This document shows, in pieces, positions 32,901 to 43,784 of a stretch of DNA of 64,000 bases (the first letter of the stretch is position 1; every line of letters starts with the position of its first letter). The stretch lies in NCBI GenBank assembly GCA_014529385.2, contig CM043959.1:86583529-86647528 (forward strand). Reading direction: 5' to 3'. The notes below the pieces were generated by a model. It was not told the DNA's origin. It searched no databases and saw only the letters and a program-made list of their open reading frames with translations. This stretch comes from Adiantum capillus-veneris. Its lineage: Eukaryota > Streptophyta > Polypodiopsida > Polypodiales > Pteridaceae. The position numbers and the translations under genes are program-made.

Positions 32901-33836
32901 ATTAACTTTGGTGTAGTCTTGGAAATGTTGCTTGTGTGGTGTCGCATGGAATGAAGCCCCGGAATCTACTATCCAGGAATTAGACACATTGTCTAATGAG
33001 AGAATTAGAGCATCTTGCTCTTGTTTACCTGCCACATTGGCCTCCGATGTTGGCTTGTTGTCTTGAGACTCTGTCTCCTTCTTCTTCCTGGACCAGCAAT
33101 CTTTCTTGACGTGGACCTTCTTGCCGCAATTCCAACATTCAAGAACTGACTTTGTGCGTGACTTGCTCCGCCTTGAGCGATCACGACCCTTTTGGTTTTT
33201 GAACCTCTCCTTAAGCCTTCCTCTTGTTTCCACTGATAGTGCAGCACTTGATGATTCTCCTGTGCTTCTCCTTCGCATTTCCTCACTTAGGAGAACACCA
33301 ACCACATCATCAAACTTAAGAGTATTTGTGCCAGAGATAGAATTACTTACAGCCATCACAAGGCTGTCCCAACTATCCAGTAGAGATGATAGTATAAGGA
33401 GAGCTCGCACTGCGTCATCGAAATTGATTTTCACTGATCGAAGTTGACTTATGTTTGTGTTAAAGTCATTTAGGTGTTCTGCAACTGAACCATTCTCTGC
33501 CATCTTTAGATTGAACAAGCGCTTCATAAGAAATACCTTATTGGATGCCGATGGTTTCTCGTAGAAGTAGTCAAGTGACTTCATCAAGTCCTCCGTGGTC
33601 TTCATATCCGAAACATTGAAGGCCACCGTTGACGCCAAGCTTAACCGGATTGTTCCCACTGCCTTTCGATCAAGGACAATCCATGCTTCATCTGCCATTG
33701 TTGCGGGCTTCTTTTCAAGACCGCCTAGTGGCAAATAGAGGTCCTTCTGGTAGAGATAGTCTTCAATCTGCATCTTCCAATGTTGGTAGTTTTTGCCGTT
33801 GAACTTCTCAATCTTGAGCTTCCCTTCCTCCGCCAT
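29957..33836 (-). pseudogene. Copia-2 gag-pol, one nonsense and two frameshifts
   Basis: The ATG at 33836 opens MAEEGKLKIEKFNGKNYQHW (gag). Further on are a CCHC knuckle (CWNCGKKVHVKKDC) and protease SWIVDSGAS. At 32576-32574 a TGA interrupts the integrase zinc-finger lead where an R codon (CGA) is expected. The same frame then goes on with LGHMSAKGMQ. A one-base loss near 32218 shifts the frame just before the second catalytic D of integrase. Reading is restored in the frame ending at 31348 (MNRTIMERARSM). A second one-base change near 31365-31380, at the start of RT, leads to the last frame. That frame has KSRLVVKGFSQKKGIDF, catalytic YVDD (ILMLYVDDMLIAS) and RNase H (STTEAEYVA). All domains are recognisable, so damage is recent and light, but the element is not autonomous. 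Confidence 0.92.
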
Positions 33837-33897
33837 AACTCCCACTCAATTCAAGGAATCCTTTCCTTGAGATAATTTAGCTACGAGCAAACCTTGC

Positions 33898-33909
33898 TCT
33901 GATACCAGT
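33898..33909 (-). promoter_or_regulatory. Primer-binding site of copia-2 (initiator tRNA-Met)
   Basis: The minus strand reads TGGTATCAGAGC two bases inside the 5' LTR. The leader to gag is only about 60 bases, much shorter than in copia-1. Confidence 0.92.
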
Positions 33910-34774
33910 TGTTAGGAAATAAGACGTAGCTAAATAGATAATTGAGTAGATTACTTAATGGAGAGAGACAGATTTATATACACGAGATTATAGAGTAGAG
34001 AGAGAGAGAGAGAGTACACACGATATACGTGGTTCACCCAATGTGGGCTACGTCCACGGGAAAGCAGCCACTCAATGGCTTTAGTACTTCAAAACAAGAA
34101 GTAGTTTACAAAGAGATTATACCCTTATCAGAGCTCCAGCCTTGCTTCACTCTCACCACCTCACACTCACCTTGTTGCATCAACTTCACACTATGAAATG
34201 TGTGTAGAAATGGCCTCCTTTTATAGGCCAAAAGGGCTGCCCTCTCTTATGAGAGACAGCCATGTGTATCCGCCTTTGTGTGAATAAGTCCAAATCGGAC
34301 CCTCCAATCCGCCCATGTGTGGCCGCCCTTGAGAAGACAAGTCCGCTTTTGAATTCGGCCACCGGCCACCGGCCATTGACTTCCGACCACCGGCCATCGG
34401 CCATTGACTACCGGCCACCGACCAACCGACCGGTTGTTTTCCGACCACTTTCCGGCCGCCGTCCGGCCATAATATTCCCACCCCCTTGTTCCCTAATCAC
34501 CCCTTAATGCCCTCGTTAACCATTCTACTTTATGGTACTTCAACGTCTCATCGTTTTTTATCCTTTTATATTTGGAGTCGTCTCGCACGCTTGCTTACCG
34601 TTTTTTTGATCGCAAGGCCTTTAAAGTTGCCCCTGATTCTTGTCCGTGAAAATTTTGGTTTCCGGTGAGTGATTTTCCTTCACGCACAATGGCTTCTCCT
34701 CATAGTGAGGGCCTTACAAATGTGCACTTTTACCACAGAAAATTACAAGGGTAAATCAGGCTCCATACTTAACA
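33910..34774 (-). repeat. 5' LTR of copia-2 (865 bp)
   Basis: Same ends as the 3' LTR. It is longer because a stretch of about 135 bases (about 34477-34612) stands where the other LTR has about 57 unrelated bases. It also lacks about 20 bases of the CGGCCA-rich repeat. Confidence 0.95.
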
Positions 34775-35084
34775 ATTCATGCCACCTGCTTAGCATGCCT
34801 TGCATGCAAAAACGTAAGCCCTTGGCTACTATGATGGTCTCAAGCGTGCGAACCAAAACCATAAGTGCCTTGCACAGAAGAAACTGGTAGGTTCCCCAAA
34901 CTTGTGTGCCAAAGCCCTTGATTCCAAATCAATGGCAGTATCTCGGCACAAGGGAGGAGCCGTGCTTCATGTAAAATTGCCAAAGCACTTTGCTTTGCAC
35001 AATAACAGTAATTGCCAAGTAAAGTGTAAACATGGAAAAAAAAAAAAAAAATTGAACTTGGCTAACCTGGTAGGTGTTGCTGCA
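34775..35084 (-). repeat. Copy B, right part
   Basis: Continues copy B after copia-2 and matches about 27219-27532 of arm A, including the A-run. It diverges right after GGTGTTGCTGCA. Confidence 0.9.
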
Positions 35085-35727
35085 ACCTGTTGTCATGAAA
35101 TTCCAAAGGAAAAGCTTGTGTAAAGGTGGCTCATAGCCAAATCTGCCGTGAGAGAGAGAGTTGTCGCATATGTATATTCGCCCTCTTGTATCACATACAT
35201 CTCTCGTATAAGAATGAATGAATCTGCAAACATTTTGCCAAATCCTTCCCAAGTTTGTATGCTCATAGCATATGCCAAACGTGGGGAGCTTCAATGCATG
35301 ATGCATAAATAGAAGCCTTGCTTCACGTAAGTTCATCAAATGGATGAGACAAGAATGTAACCTAAAAGCTCATAGCTAACAGATGCTCTTGGTGACACAC
35401 ATATGTCCGAGCAGAAAAAGATTGACCTTGTCAAAATTTCATAGGAAATTGGCCTTGCCAAACTTTGCTTCTGATTGAGAATCATAAGATTGCTCGACGG
35501 TGAGAGAGATATCAGCTACAGCTGAACTATCCAATGTCAGCGATTGTCCAATACTGCTTGATCAAAGCAACCTGTGCTTGACAAGTTGGCATTGTGAAAA
35601 TTCATATGGTGTTCAACATTGCATTCCGCTCCTAGCTGTGAATGTCAATGTCTGTTCCACGATGCTTCATGTACCCATATGGCCTGCTCTTAGCAAGCAG
35701 CAATGGCTTGGAAAAGAGTATGCATCC
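35085..35727. other. Unique loop segment between copy B and arm C
   Basis: Not present elsewhere in the window. No coding frame I can support (a 101-codon frame at 35500-35805 runs into arm C and shows no motif). Confidence 0.5.
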
Positions 35728-38300
35728 AATGCATGGAGCCGCGCTCCCAGAAATCTTGCTTTCCTCCGCCTCGAGATAGCACAACGAGGAGAGATCAAAA
35801 ATTAACAACCGACGTAAGACACAAATTGGTTTATTGAAGTGTCGCTAAAGGGAGCCTTGCTCCTGGAATGTATCTGATGGTCGACAATTGCTTGAAAGGA
35901 TAATTACCGGTCGGCCTTGCCGAATACCATAATCGGATAGGTCACGAGCCCTGCCTGAGTTGCCTTTGTATCAACAATCAACCTCCGACTTGCGGGTGGT
36001 GGCGAGGGATTGTGTACTCAAGCCATGCTTGATTCCGATCCGTCAACCAAAACATTAATTCTTTGCAAACAAAAGATGCCGCAAAATTGAGTGCATACCT
36101 GAATCACATGACTCGGCGTACTGTGTTGTCAAATTCTTGCATAATGCATGAGTTACCAAGCTTGTCGTATCCTTGCGTATGATCCCGTTGTTCAGCGCGT
36201 AACCTTGGCATGATGGAGCTCAAAGTGAGTTCCAAATTTAAGATAGAAATGGCCCTTGGCCTAGACCCGACCGAGACTTGCTCGCTTTGCAGCCTTTCGA
36301 GCCTCTCAAAAATTTCTGCAGAAACTGTCGAGCATCGTGCTTCAACAGTACGGAAGATGTGCAGCAACACCTACCAGGTTAGCCAAGTTCAATTTTTTCT
36401 AGTTTTTTTTTTCCATGTTTACACTTTACTTGGCAATTACTGTTATTGTGCAAAGCAAAGTGCTTTGGCAATTTTACATGAAGCACGACTCCTCCCTTGT
36501 GCCGAGATACTGCCATTGATTTGGAATCAAGGGCTTTGGCACACAAGTTTGGGGAACCTACCAGTTTCTTCTGTGCAAGGCACTTATGGTTTTGGTTCGC
36601 ACGCTTGAGGCCATCATAGTAGCAAAGGGCTTACGTTTTTGCATGCAAGGCATGCTAAGCAGGTGGCATGAATTCCACCACTTTATGTATTATGTTTCCG
36701 CTATCACACTCGCAACTCTGTCAAGGACAGACTAAGTGATGGATTGTTGAACCTGCTAGTTGGTTGCTATCAACACCCAACAACACTAAAAGGAACCTAA
36801 ATCTAGGACTTATTTCACGGGCAATGTGCCAATGCTAAGTCATTTTCATACAATCACGACCCTGCAAGGCAGGTAGATCAAGATGTGGTTGTGTTTTTCT
36901 GTTACCTCTCTCAATAAGAGAGTCATAGCAGAAACTTGTTGCATGCTTATAGGATACGATGCACGTTAGGCATAAGATGCACACGAACATGGCAATCAAC
37001 TATACACGTCATAGTCATTCAAGGAAAGTTCCGCAGTCCGAGCATGCTCTTCTTCTTCTCTCTCGTTCTCTCTCTTTAAGGGAATAATGAAAATCTTCTA
37101 AGAAGCTTTTGATACATGTTTTGCTCGTCTGAGCCAAGGTGCTCTAACTCTCAGCTAGCACGTGGCTAAGATGCTACTCAAATTACTCTTCATCGGCTCG
37201 TCCATTGAACACTAATTTGCACAAGGGCTATGAGCCACACGGGCTAAGAGCTATTGTCAGGCCAAGGGTAAGACCCAACTATTGGCATTCTTTGGGTGAT
37301 TGTTTTCAAGAGTGAATCAATCTACCCAGGGAAGTATACATCGACGTTAATGGACAAGCAAGGGTCTTGTCATTCAGGATGTTTAAAGTGTCATTTTTGC
37401 ACTACATGTTTTCAGTGCGACACTCAAGTTGAGTTTTTGATAAATCTTCCACTCACAGCAGCTGATCTCTACAAGGAAGTATAGATGCAGCAATCAGTTA
37501 AGACAGCATGGCTGTCCACAAGAGCTACGCAGTTCACTTGTGTGGATTTATTGCTCTCTCTATAGCACTACAGAGTGTCTATGGACATATTGTTTGGGGT
37601 ACGACCCGGAGGGTGACTGCTACATCACCCCATAGGCATTGAAGATCACAATTTGATCTCTCCCAGTTAGCCTTTCAAGGAACGAATTTCGCAATCTACC
37701 ACACGGTAGTGGACAAATTCAACTTTTTTGGTTGATTCCAATCATTATGTATATGGTTGAATATGTTGATAACCGTTACCTGCTAGTTGAGCAATTTCTA
37801 CACAGGGTCTTACCAAGGGGTTTGACAACGTAGATTCTATACGGTTGACTATGTTGATAATCGTTACCTGCTAGTTGAGCAGTTTCTACAGAGGGTCTTA
37901 CCAAGGGATTTGACTACGTAGATGTTAACCAAAAGGGTTGGATTGTGCAGGCAAGACCCACGATTTCCAGTGCAAGTTGTATAAATAAGCTTGAATATTT
38001 CAAAGCCATGCCAAGGGCATGTTGGAACAGAGTATTTTGGACCGTAGTATCCACTATACATTATGCTGTTACGAACCTAGTTGTAGGGTTCGATTTGGCA
38101 CATGTTGTCACATGGGATACAACATGGTCTAGGGACTCAAGGAGTTCAGTTTAGCCAGTGTGGAGCATGATAACGAGGGTCCCTCTCACTCTTGTCGCAG
38201 AGTGTTTGTAGTTACCTCCACACACAAGTACATCTCGTACTTGATGGATGTCACTTTTCTTGATATCCTTGTTTGAGACGTATTCCACATGTGGAGAATA
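35728..38300 (+). repeat. Inverted-repeat arm C (2573 bp)
   Basis: Reverse complement of 25592-28164. Its outer end is the near-palindrome TATTCCACATGTGGAGAATA, directly followed by G3 LTR sequence. Relative to the lone-LTR element it reads on the plus strand and stops about 1.1 kb before that element's polypurine tract. Confidence 0.95.
36104..36370 (-). CDS. Unrecognised 88-codon frame in arm C (identical to that in arm A)
   Basis: Its translation is identical to the frame at 27522-27788; see that entry for composition and possible splice acceptor. The identity follows from the inverted repeat and is not separate evidence of function. Confidence 0.3.
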   Translation of the reverse strand: MLLHIFRTVEARCSTVSAEIFERLERLQSEQVSVGSRPRAISILNLELTLSSIMPRLRAEQRDHTQGYDKLGNSCIMQEFDNTVRRVM

Positions 38301-38655
38301 CTAACTGCGTTTGGGGTTTTTCACATAAAAAATGGCCTTTTTAGAACAAAATTGAACCGAAGACGACCTAGTTTTGGTCCAAAAGGGAAAAATGGCCTAA
38401 AAATTGACACATCACCTCATATTTCCGTGGGAAAGAGAGATAAGGCTGCTTTAAAGTGAAAAATCCTACAATTTTCCACTACTACTATGCAATTCCTTTC
38501 ATGGTTGCTCAATCTATGTGTAGTGCTGTCTCGCCTCTTTGCAATCTTGTATTTGAGCTTGTGAGGGAGTGAATTAGGGTTTCCCTTGATCAAAATGGTG
38601 TGTGGGATTCAATTTAGAAGCTCATAAATCCCTGCAAAATCAGAATTTATGGACA
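38301..38655 (+). repeat. 5'-truncated LTR segment of G3 copy A
   Basis: TAACTGCGTTTGGGGTTTTT to about 38655 matches 42127-42475 inside the downstream LTR, with many substitutions. The left part of the LTR is missing; arm C adjoins it. Confidence 0.8.
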
Positions 38656-41470
38656 ATATTGGATGCTATATTTCTAGGCTGGAACATCTATAAAAGATAA
38701 AGCTATGTTTTGAAAGTCTTGACAAAGAGGGTGGTGAATTGAACCCCAAGAATTGTAAACTGGTACATCCTTGTGTGCAATTTTTGGATCATGTGGTGTC
38801 AGAAAATGGGATGATAGAGGCCAATCTAGAGAAGGTTAAGGCTCTAGTGTTGATGGAGCCTCCATCAAGTGCTCAAGATTTGGATTCGTTTGTGCATAAC
38901 CTGAAGTATTTGACATAGTTTTTTTGGATGCTTTTGCAATATGTGTATCCTCTTTTAAAGTGGCAATATGTGTAGAGTGAAGATGCACATAAAGCTTTTG
39001 GCAAGGTGAAGGAGATTCTTTGTCAGCTATCAATGGTGTGTCCTCCAAGTCATGAAGATTATTTTTATGTTGCCATGACAGTAGAGGTACAATTGCTATT
39101 GGGGCCATGTTGCTGTATCTAAGGTAGATAGGAGCTACAAGGCCATCTACTTTGAGAGCAAAGTGATAAGCCCTAGGGAAATGACTTACATTGAACCAAA
39201 GCAATGGGTGGTGGCATTGTTTTTTTCATGTAGGAAGTTTAAAGTCCACTTGATAGTATGTAAGCTTTATGTGCTCACATCTAACAATCCATGACCTAAA
39301 GTGGTACTGCATTTGAAGCCATGGAGGTGTATCAGGAAGTGGGTACTAGAATTCTAGGAGTTTGAGTTTGAGTTCAAGATCAATCATACCAGCAGGTCTC
39401 ATTTAGCAAAAAAAATTTGTGAATAAGGGTGCTGATTTACCAATATATCCAAGGGTGGTATGAGAAGAAGCTAGAGAAGAACCTGATTTGGAAGGTGCTT
39501 TTGTGATGTGGTTCAATGGGGAGTACAAAAGAGTGGTGCAAAAATTGTGAGGCAATGTGGTGATTCAAGACCCACAGGGTAAGGTTATCTTTTCCAAAGC
39601 TTATGATCTTGAAGGTGTCCACACCAACAATGAACTAGAGTACCTAGCTCTCCATTTGGGCCTGAAGCAATGTGTGGGATTTGGAATTTCCAAGCTAGCG
39701 GTGAAAGGTGATTCATTTATCGAGCCACTTTTGGGTCAATAACAGGTAAAGAGGAATTCCCTTAAGTATTGGTTGTTTTTCCATAAAAAAATTGTTGAGG
39801 TTCTTCGAAGAAATACAATTCAAGCATGTCAAGAGGGAGAAAAATCAAGAAGCTAATCAATTGGAAAATAGTTGAGTGCAAGCCCATGTGGCAGGTTTAT
39901 ATGTGGCACTTGTTACCTATGCACGTAGAGAGACCTAAAAGGAAATAGATGACTTTCTAAGAACAGGTCAATGTTTGGAGGGTTTATGCAAGCTACAAAA
40001 GAGAGGGATTGTTCAAAAAGGATAAAACAAATTCACATTGATAGGGGAAGACCTGATGGTATATGGTCGGGATGGAATGTTGAGAAGGGTCATCTACAAA
40101 GAGAAAACTGGCATAGTTTTGGAGCAACATCATGAAGATTAGAGCTAGTTTTTGGTGGCCATCTATTGTATGAGATGTGCAATAGTAGTGCAAGACATGC
40201 CACGAGTGTCAAACCATGGGTGAAAGACGACTAGTAGCATAGTTGCAGGGCGTTAGTATAACCCAAAAAGCTTTTGAGAAGTGGGGTTTGAATGCCATTG
40301 CCCTACTCCCTAAGTGAATGAGTGGTAAGAAGTACATCTTGGTAGCCATTGGCTATCTTACTAGGTTGGTCGAGGCCAAGGCAGTTAAAGAGGTGAATGC
40401 TCATATAACGACTCAATTTGTGCTTTATTGTATCTGTTGTCGTTTTGGAGTACCTTGGGTGTTGGTTTTGATAGAGGTCAGGGATTCTATAGAAATACCT
40501 ACTTGAGTTCACTGCCATTGGATATGCTTGAGCAAAATCCCAAACACATCTAGGCTTCTCATAATCATCAAAAGTGATGGTGACATTGTGAGGATTGAAC
40601 TTAAGGATAGGTCCATAGACTCTACTAAACCAATATTGAGGTACATAATATAATTGGTTGCTACTACTTGGCTTCTTCCAGACTCAGATTATGACTTTCT
40701 CTCAAAAGCCATATCTTTGATTGAGCATGGGTGCCTTCTTACTAAGGATGATTTCACGACTTGGTATATCCAAGAGTGAGCATAGGTTAAGATAAAGACC
40801 ATATCCTTGTACTTTGATATCTCCCTCCTGAATCTTCTCCTTGACCCATAGCTGTGGGTCGACTATGTACCTATCAGGCACTTACGTTTGGTGTTCTCAT
40901 ATGCACATTGGTTGAGAAATTGGGTATTCAGCATTGGTTTCATTACCTTATCATCCCCAATGCAATGTTTTAGTGGAGAGTGCTAATGTGCAGATCATTA
41001 AAATGCTTACAAAGTATGTGTACAAGTAGAAGGCAGAGTGGGAAGCTAACCTTGAAAAGTGTATATGGGCTTTCAAGACATCCTACAAGGTAGCCACAAA
41101 CTTTACCTCATTTGATCTAGTTTATCTTTGAAGGGTATGTGGCAAGTCAACATAACTCATCAAGATGTCTTGCATGATCAAATTACTTGTATTGAAGCCT
41201 TGCAAATGGCCAAAGGTGATGGAAAATTTCTATGTGATGCAGCGGGAGAAGTGAGTCATGAAGTTCAATCAAAACCTACCAAGCAAGAAGATACAAGAAG
41301 GCAACTTAGTGATGAAGTATGAGAGCTACCTTGAATTTAATTTCCAAAATAAGTTCTAGAAGAAGTGGATAGTCCATACAAATTACATAAGGCGTTTCCT
41401 AATGGGACATACCAGTTGGTGCACGCAAATGGCAAGCTTCTTAGGGACAGGGTGAACAGTGTGCGACTGA
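38656..41470 (+). pseudogene. G3 copy A pol: RT (from palm), RNase H, second RNase H, integrase; heavily decayed
   Basis: The segment starts inside RT at the FMDN position (F-x-D-D decayed to FMDNIGCY) directly after the LTR, so leader, gag, protease and the RT fingers are deleted. Recognisable pieces: RT thumb (LNPKNCKL, VVSENGMIEAN); RNase H near 39000-39240; Tat-type RNase H at 39557-39742 (VIQDPQGKVIFSKAYDLEG, NNELEY, KGDSF); integrase at about 40080-41470 (GKKYILVAIGYLTRLVEA, CCRFGVP, then VESANVQIIK). Many stops and shifts are present. An antisense segment (40487-40905) splits integrase. Confidence 0.8.
40487..40905 (-). pseudogene. Antisense coding-like segment inside G3 copy A integrase
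   Basis: On the minus strand one frame reads PDRYIVDPQLWVKEKIQEGD, YGLYLNLCSLLDIPSREIIL and then, after two stops, YYVPQYWFSRVYGPILKFNP and DDYEKPRCVWDFAQAYPMAV. This is not a retroelement domain I know, yet it looks like protein coding. It interrupts integrase between the second D and the E regions. The same segment, at about 98-99% identity by eye, is at 49264-49682 in G3 copy B. It is probably a captured host gene fragment. I cannot name the source gene. Confidence 0.5.
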
Positions 41471-41713
41471 AGCTGTATTAATAGGCAAAATAATCAAGAT
41501 GTTCTAGAGGAGACATGATAATGATTCTTTTGATTCACAATAGAACGAAGATGAATAACTTAATGAAATTTCCATTGATGAGGATGAAGAAGCAGGGGAT
41601 GATCTCCCAAACTTTGCAGAAGATGAAAATCACATCCAAATATTTGTGGATATTAATGAAGATGAAACCTACATAGCAAAAATGTTGGCACATGCCGAAG
41701 GATGTGCATGTTT

Positions 41714-41724
41714 AAAGGGGGTGG
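41714..41724 (+). promoter_or_regulatory. Polypurine tract of G3 copy A
   Basis: AAAGGGGGTGGA directly before an LTR start TGTCATGCTG. The same layout is at 43775. Confidence 0.65.
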
Positions 41725-42900
41725 ATGTCATGCTGTGGCACGTGCATAATGTGAAATAAAAACATTCACCCCACTTTTGACACCTTTTGATGCATGGGAA
41801 TAGAAGCATGCCGGTACATTATGTGATATATGCTGAAGCGGTGACTATTATGTACATACCCATATGGAGAGTCATGGACCTAGATGTGGCATCGTTACAT
41901 GATTTGCTATTTGATAACATGCCTAATTTGGTACATTTTCCAAGTGTTTCATGGTGGAACACTCATCTCGCCTACAAAGATCGATACGAGCAAAAATTGC
42001 CAAAAATAGCAGCTGACAAGTAGAATTGAATGACAAGTCACCCAAAATGGAATATTGATGAAAATGATGCATGTCTATGCTATTCATGATCATGCAAGTG
42101 ATCCCATAAATTTAAGAATTCTTCTAACTGCGTTTGGGAATTTTCACATAAAAGATGACCTTTTTGGATCAAAACTGAGCTAAAAATGACCTAGTTTTGG
42201 TCCAAAGTGGAAAAATGGCCTAAAATTTGACACATCACCTCATATTTCTATGGGGAAGAGAGAGAAGGCTTCTTTTAAGTGAAAATCCTACAATTTTTTA
42301 CTACTATGCAATCCCTTTCATGGTTGCTCAATCTGTGTGTAGTGCTGTCCCGCCTCTTTGCAATCTTGTATCTGAGCTTGTGAGGGAGTGAATTAGGGTT
42401 TCCCCTGATCAAAATAATGTGTGGGCTTCAATTTTATAAACTCTTAAATCCCTGAAAAATGAGAAAATGGTCACCATGAAGGTGAGAACTCATGTATTCC
42501 TTTCAACTATTTGAAGTTTTTTACGACAACGTAATTGGGGGAGGCTACATGATTCCATAAAAGAGGTTTGGATTATGAATGGTATTTGTGCTAGTATGGG
42601 AGTTGAGGTTTCATGGATGAAAGTTTAGTGTTTTTAATTGCACTTTGTAAGTAAACTTGGATGTGAATTGCTGATCTTTTAATCACAAACTTGCTTTCAA
42701 GAACAAGCAAATTCCAAGCACAATAGGAGAGAGGGTTTGCGACTAATTTTTTACGAATGCTCTTAGACTTTAGACCATATTTAGGAGGAGGTTTGGTAAT
42801 TTTTTATAATCACTTTTTCAAAAAGTGTTTGTGATTCTCATCACGAACTCTCACAGGCATAAGTTTCACACCTTCCTAGCTAGACCACACAGAACCCGAC
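41725..42900 (+). repeat. 3' LTR of G3 copy A (right end approximate)
   Basis: It starts TGTCATGCTGTGGCACGTGC after a polypurine tract and includes 42127-42475, which repeats the truncated 5' LTR at 38301. The end is not defined; nothing coding is seen to about 43020. Confidence 0.6.
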
Positions 42901-43019
42901 ATCATGGCCTTATTCTGTCTGACTCATAATCATATAATGGTTACACAATAATTTTAAAAACAAAATAATTACAACACTTTAGGGCTATAGGTTCACGATG
43001 TTAGCTATGTGCTAGCATA

Positions 43020-43774
43020 AGGGAAAGAGTGAAAGAGAGCATAGTCCCATTATCAAAGCTTTGGACAAGGGTTGTGAAGGAATATTTGATGAGTGGCCAA
43101 AATTGTTTCCATATGATTTATGGGCTGATCATACAACACATATCTCAATATTTGGCTATCTACGGAGCTGATGTATGGTCAAGAGCGCGAAATGCCAATT
43201 GAAGATACAATTCCCACATGGAATGTCCTACCTTGGAAACATAGGCTTAGCAGGGAAGAGCTTCTTGCATTGCATATAAGGAAACTAGAGGGAAAACCTG
43301 TAGTTATTGAGGCTACAAAAGAGCAATTTAAAAACATTCAAGGTTGAAAAACAAGGAATACTTTGATAAGTGACATTGGCTCAGGGACAAAGAAATTGAC
43401 AAAGGTGACTAGGCTTTAGTGTATGATAGTTGCCTTGATAACCAACACCCAATCATGCCTAAATTCTCAAAAAGATGGTTTGGAGTATATGTTGTAAAAC
43501 ATGTGCATGAAAATGCTACTTACAGCTTGTTTGAACTAGATGGGACATAAGTAAAGGTTCCCATTGCAGGGAAAAGCATCAAAGTGTTTAGGAGAAGATA
43601 GGATAGTGATCCAGGAGATGTTGAGGAAGAGGAAGAGAAAAACATAGGTGAAGATCAAAGTGATAACGAAACTTTGGAATCTATCAATGAAGATGAAATC
43701 ATGGAAGATCGACAAGGAGATTGAACGTGCAAAAAAGAAAATGTGGCACATATCAGAAGATGTGTAGGTTGTTA
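43020..43774 (+). pseudogene. Gypsy integrase C-terminus and tail of another element
   Basis: Frames read PKLFPYDLWADHTTHISIFG, then ERPEMPIEDTIPTWNV-like sequence (REMPIEDTIPTWNVLPWKHR) and LSREELLALHIRKLEGKPVV: the core-to-C-terminal part of a gypsy integrase. An acidic tail and a polypurine tract follow. Several stops and shifts are present. Upstream domains are missing. The tail resembles that of G3 copy A, so the element is related. Confidence 0.7.
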
Positions 43775-43784
43775 GAGGGGGTGG
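43775..43784 (+). promoter_or_regulatory. Polypurine tract of the 43-kb element
   Basis: GAGGGGGTGGA next to TGTCGTGTAG, parallel to 41714-41725. Confidence 0.6.

Larger units (their letters stand above)
29099..34774 (-). mobile_element. Copia-2: Ty1/copia retrotransposon with TSD ATTCA, coding damaged
   Basis: A 5676-bp minus-strand element with LTRs of 798 and 865 bp, target duplication ATTCA (29094-29098 and 34775-34779), an initiator-Met primer site and a polypurine tract. The coding region has one nonsense codon and two one-base shifts. The LTRs differ by a replaced block, described separately. It is inserted into copy B. Confidence 0.96.

Noticed and set aside
35500-35805. 101-codon frame next to arm C
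   Set aside because: It crosses the arm boundary and has no motif. It is not supported as a gene.
24211-38300. Whole 24.2-38.3 kb block as one DNA transposon with long terminal inverted repeats
   Set aside because: The left flank ends in a TG...CA LTR with polypurine tract. The inverted arms start 1.1 kb further in, no transposase was found, and no target duplication flanks the arms.
40303-40518. Minus-strand 71-codon frame as an independent gene (also 49080-49295)
   Set aside because: Part lies over sense integrase; only the part from 40487 is unexplained, and it is reported as the antisense segment.
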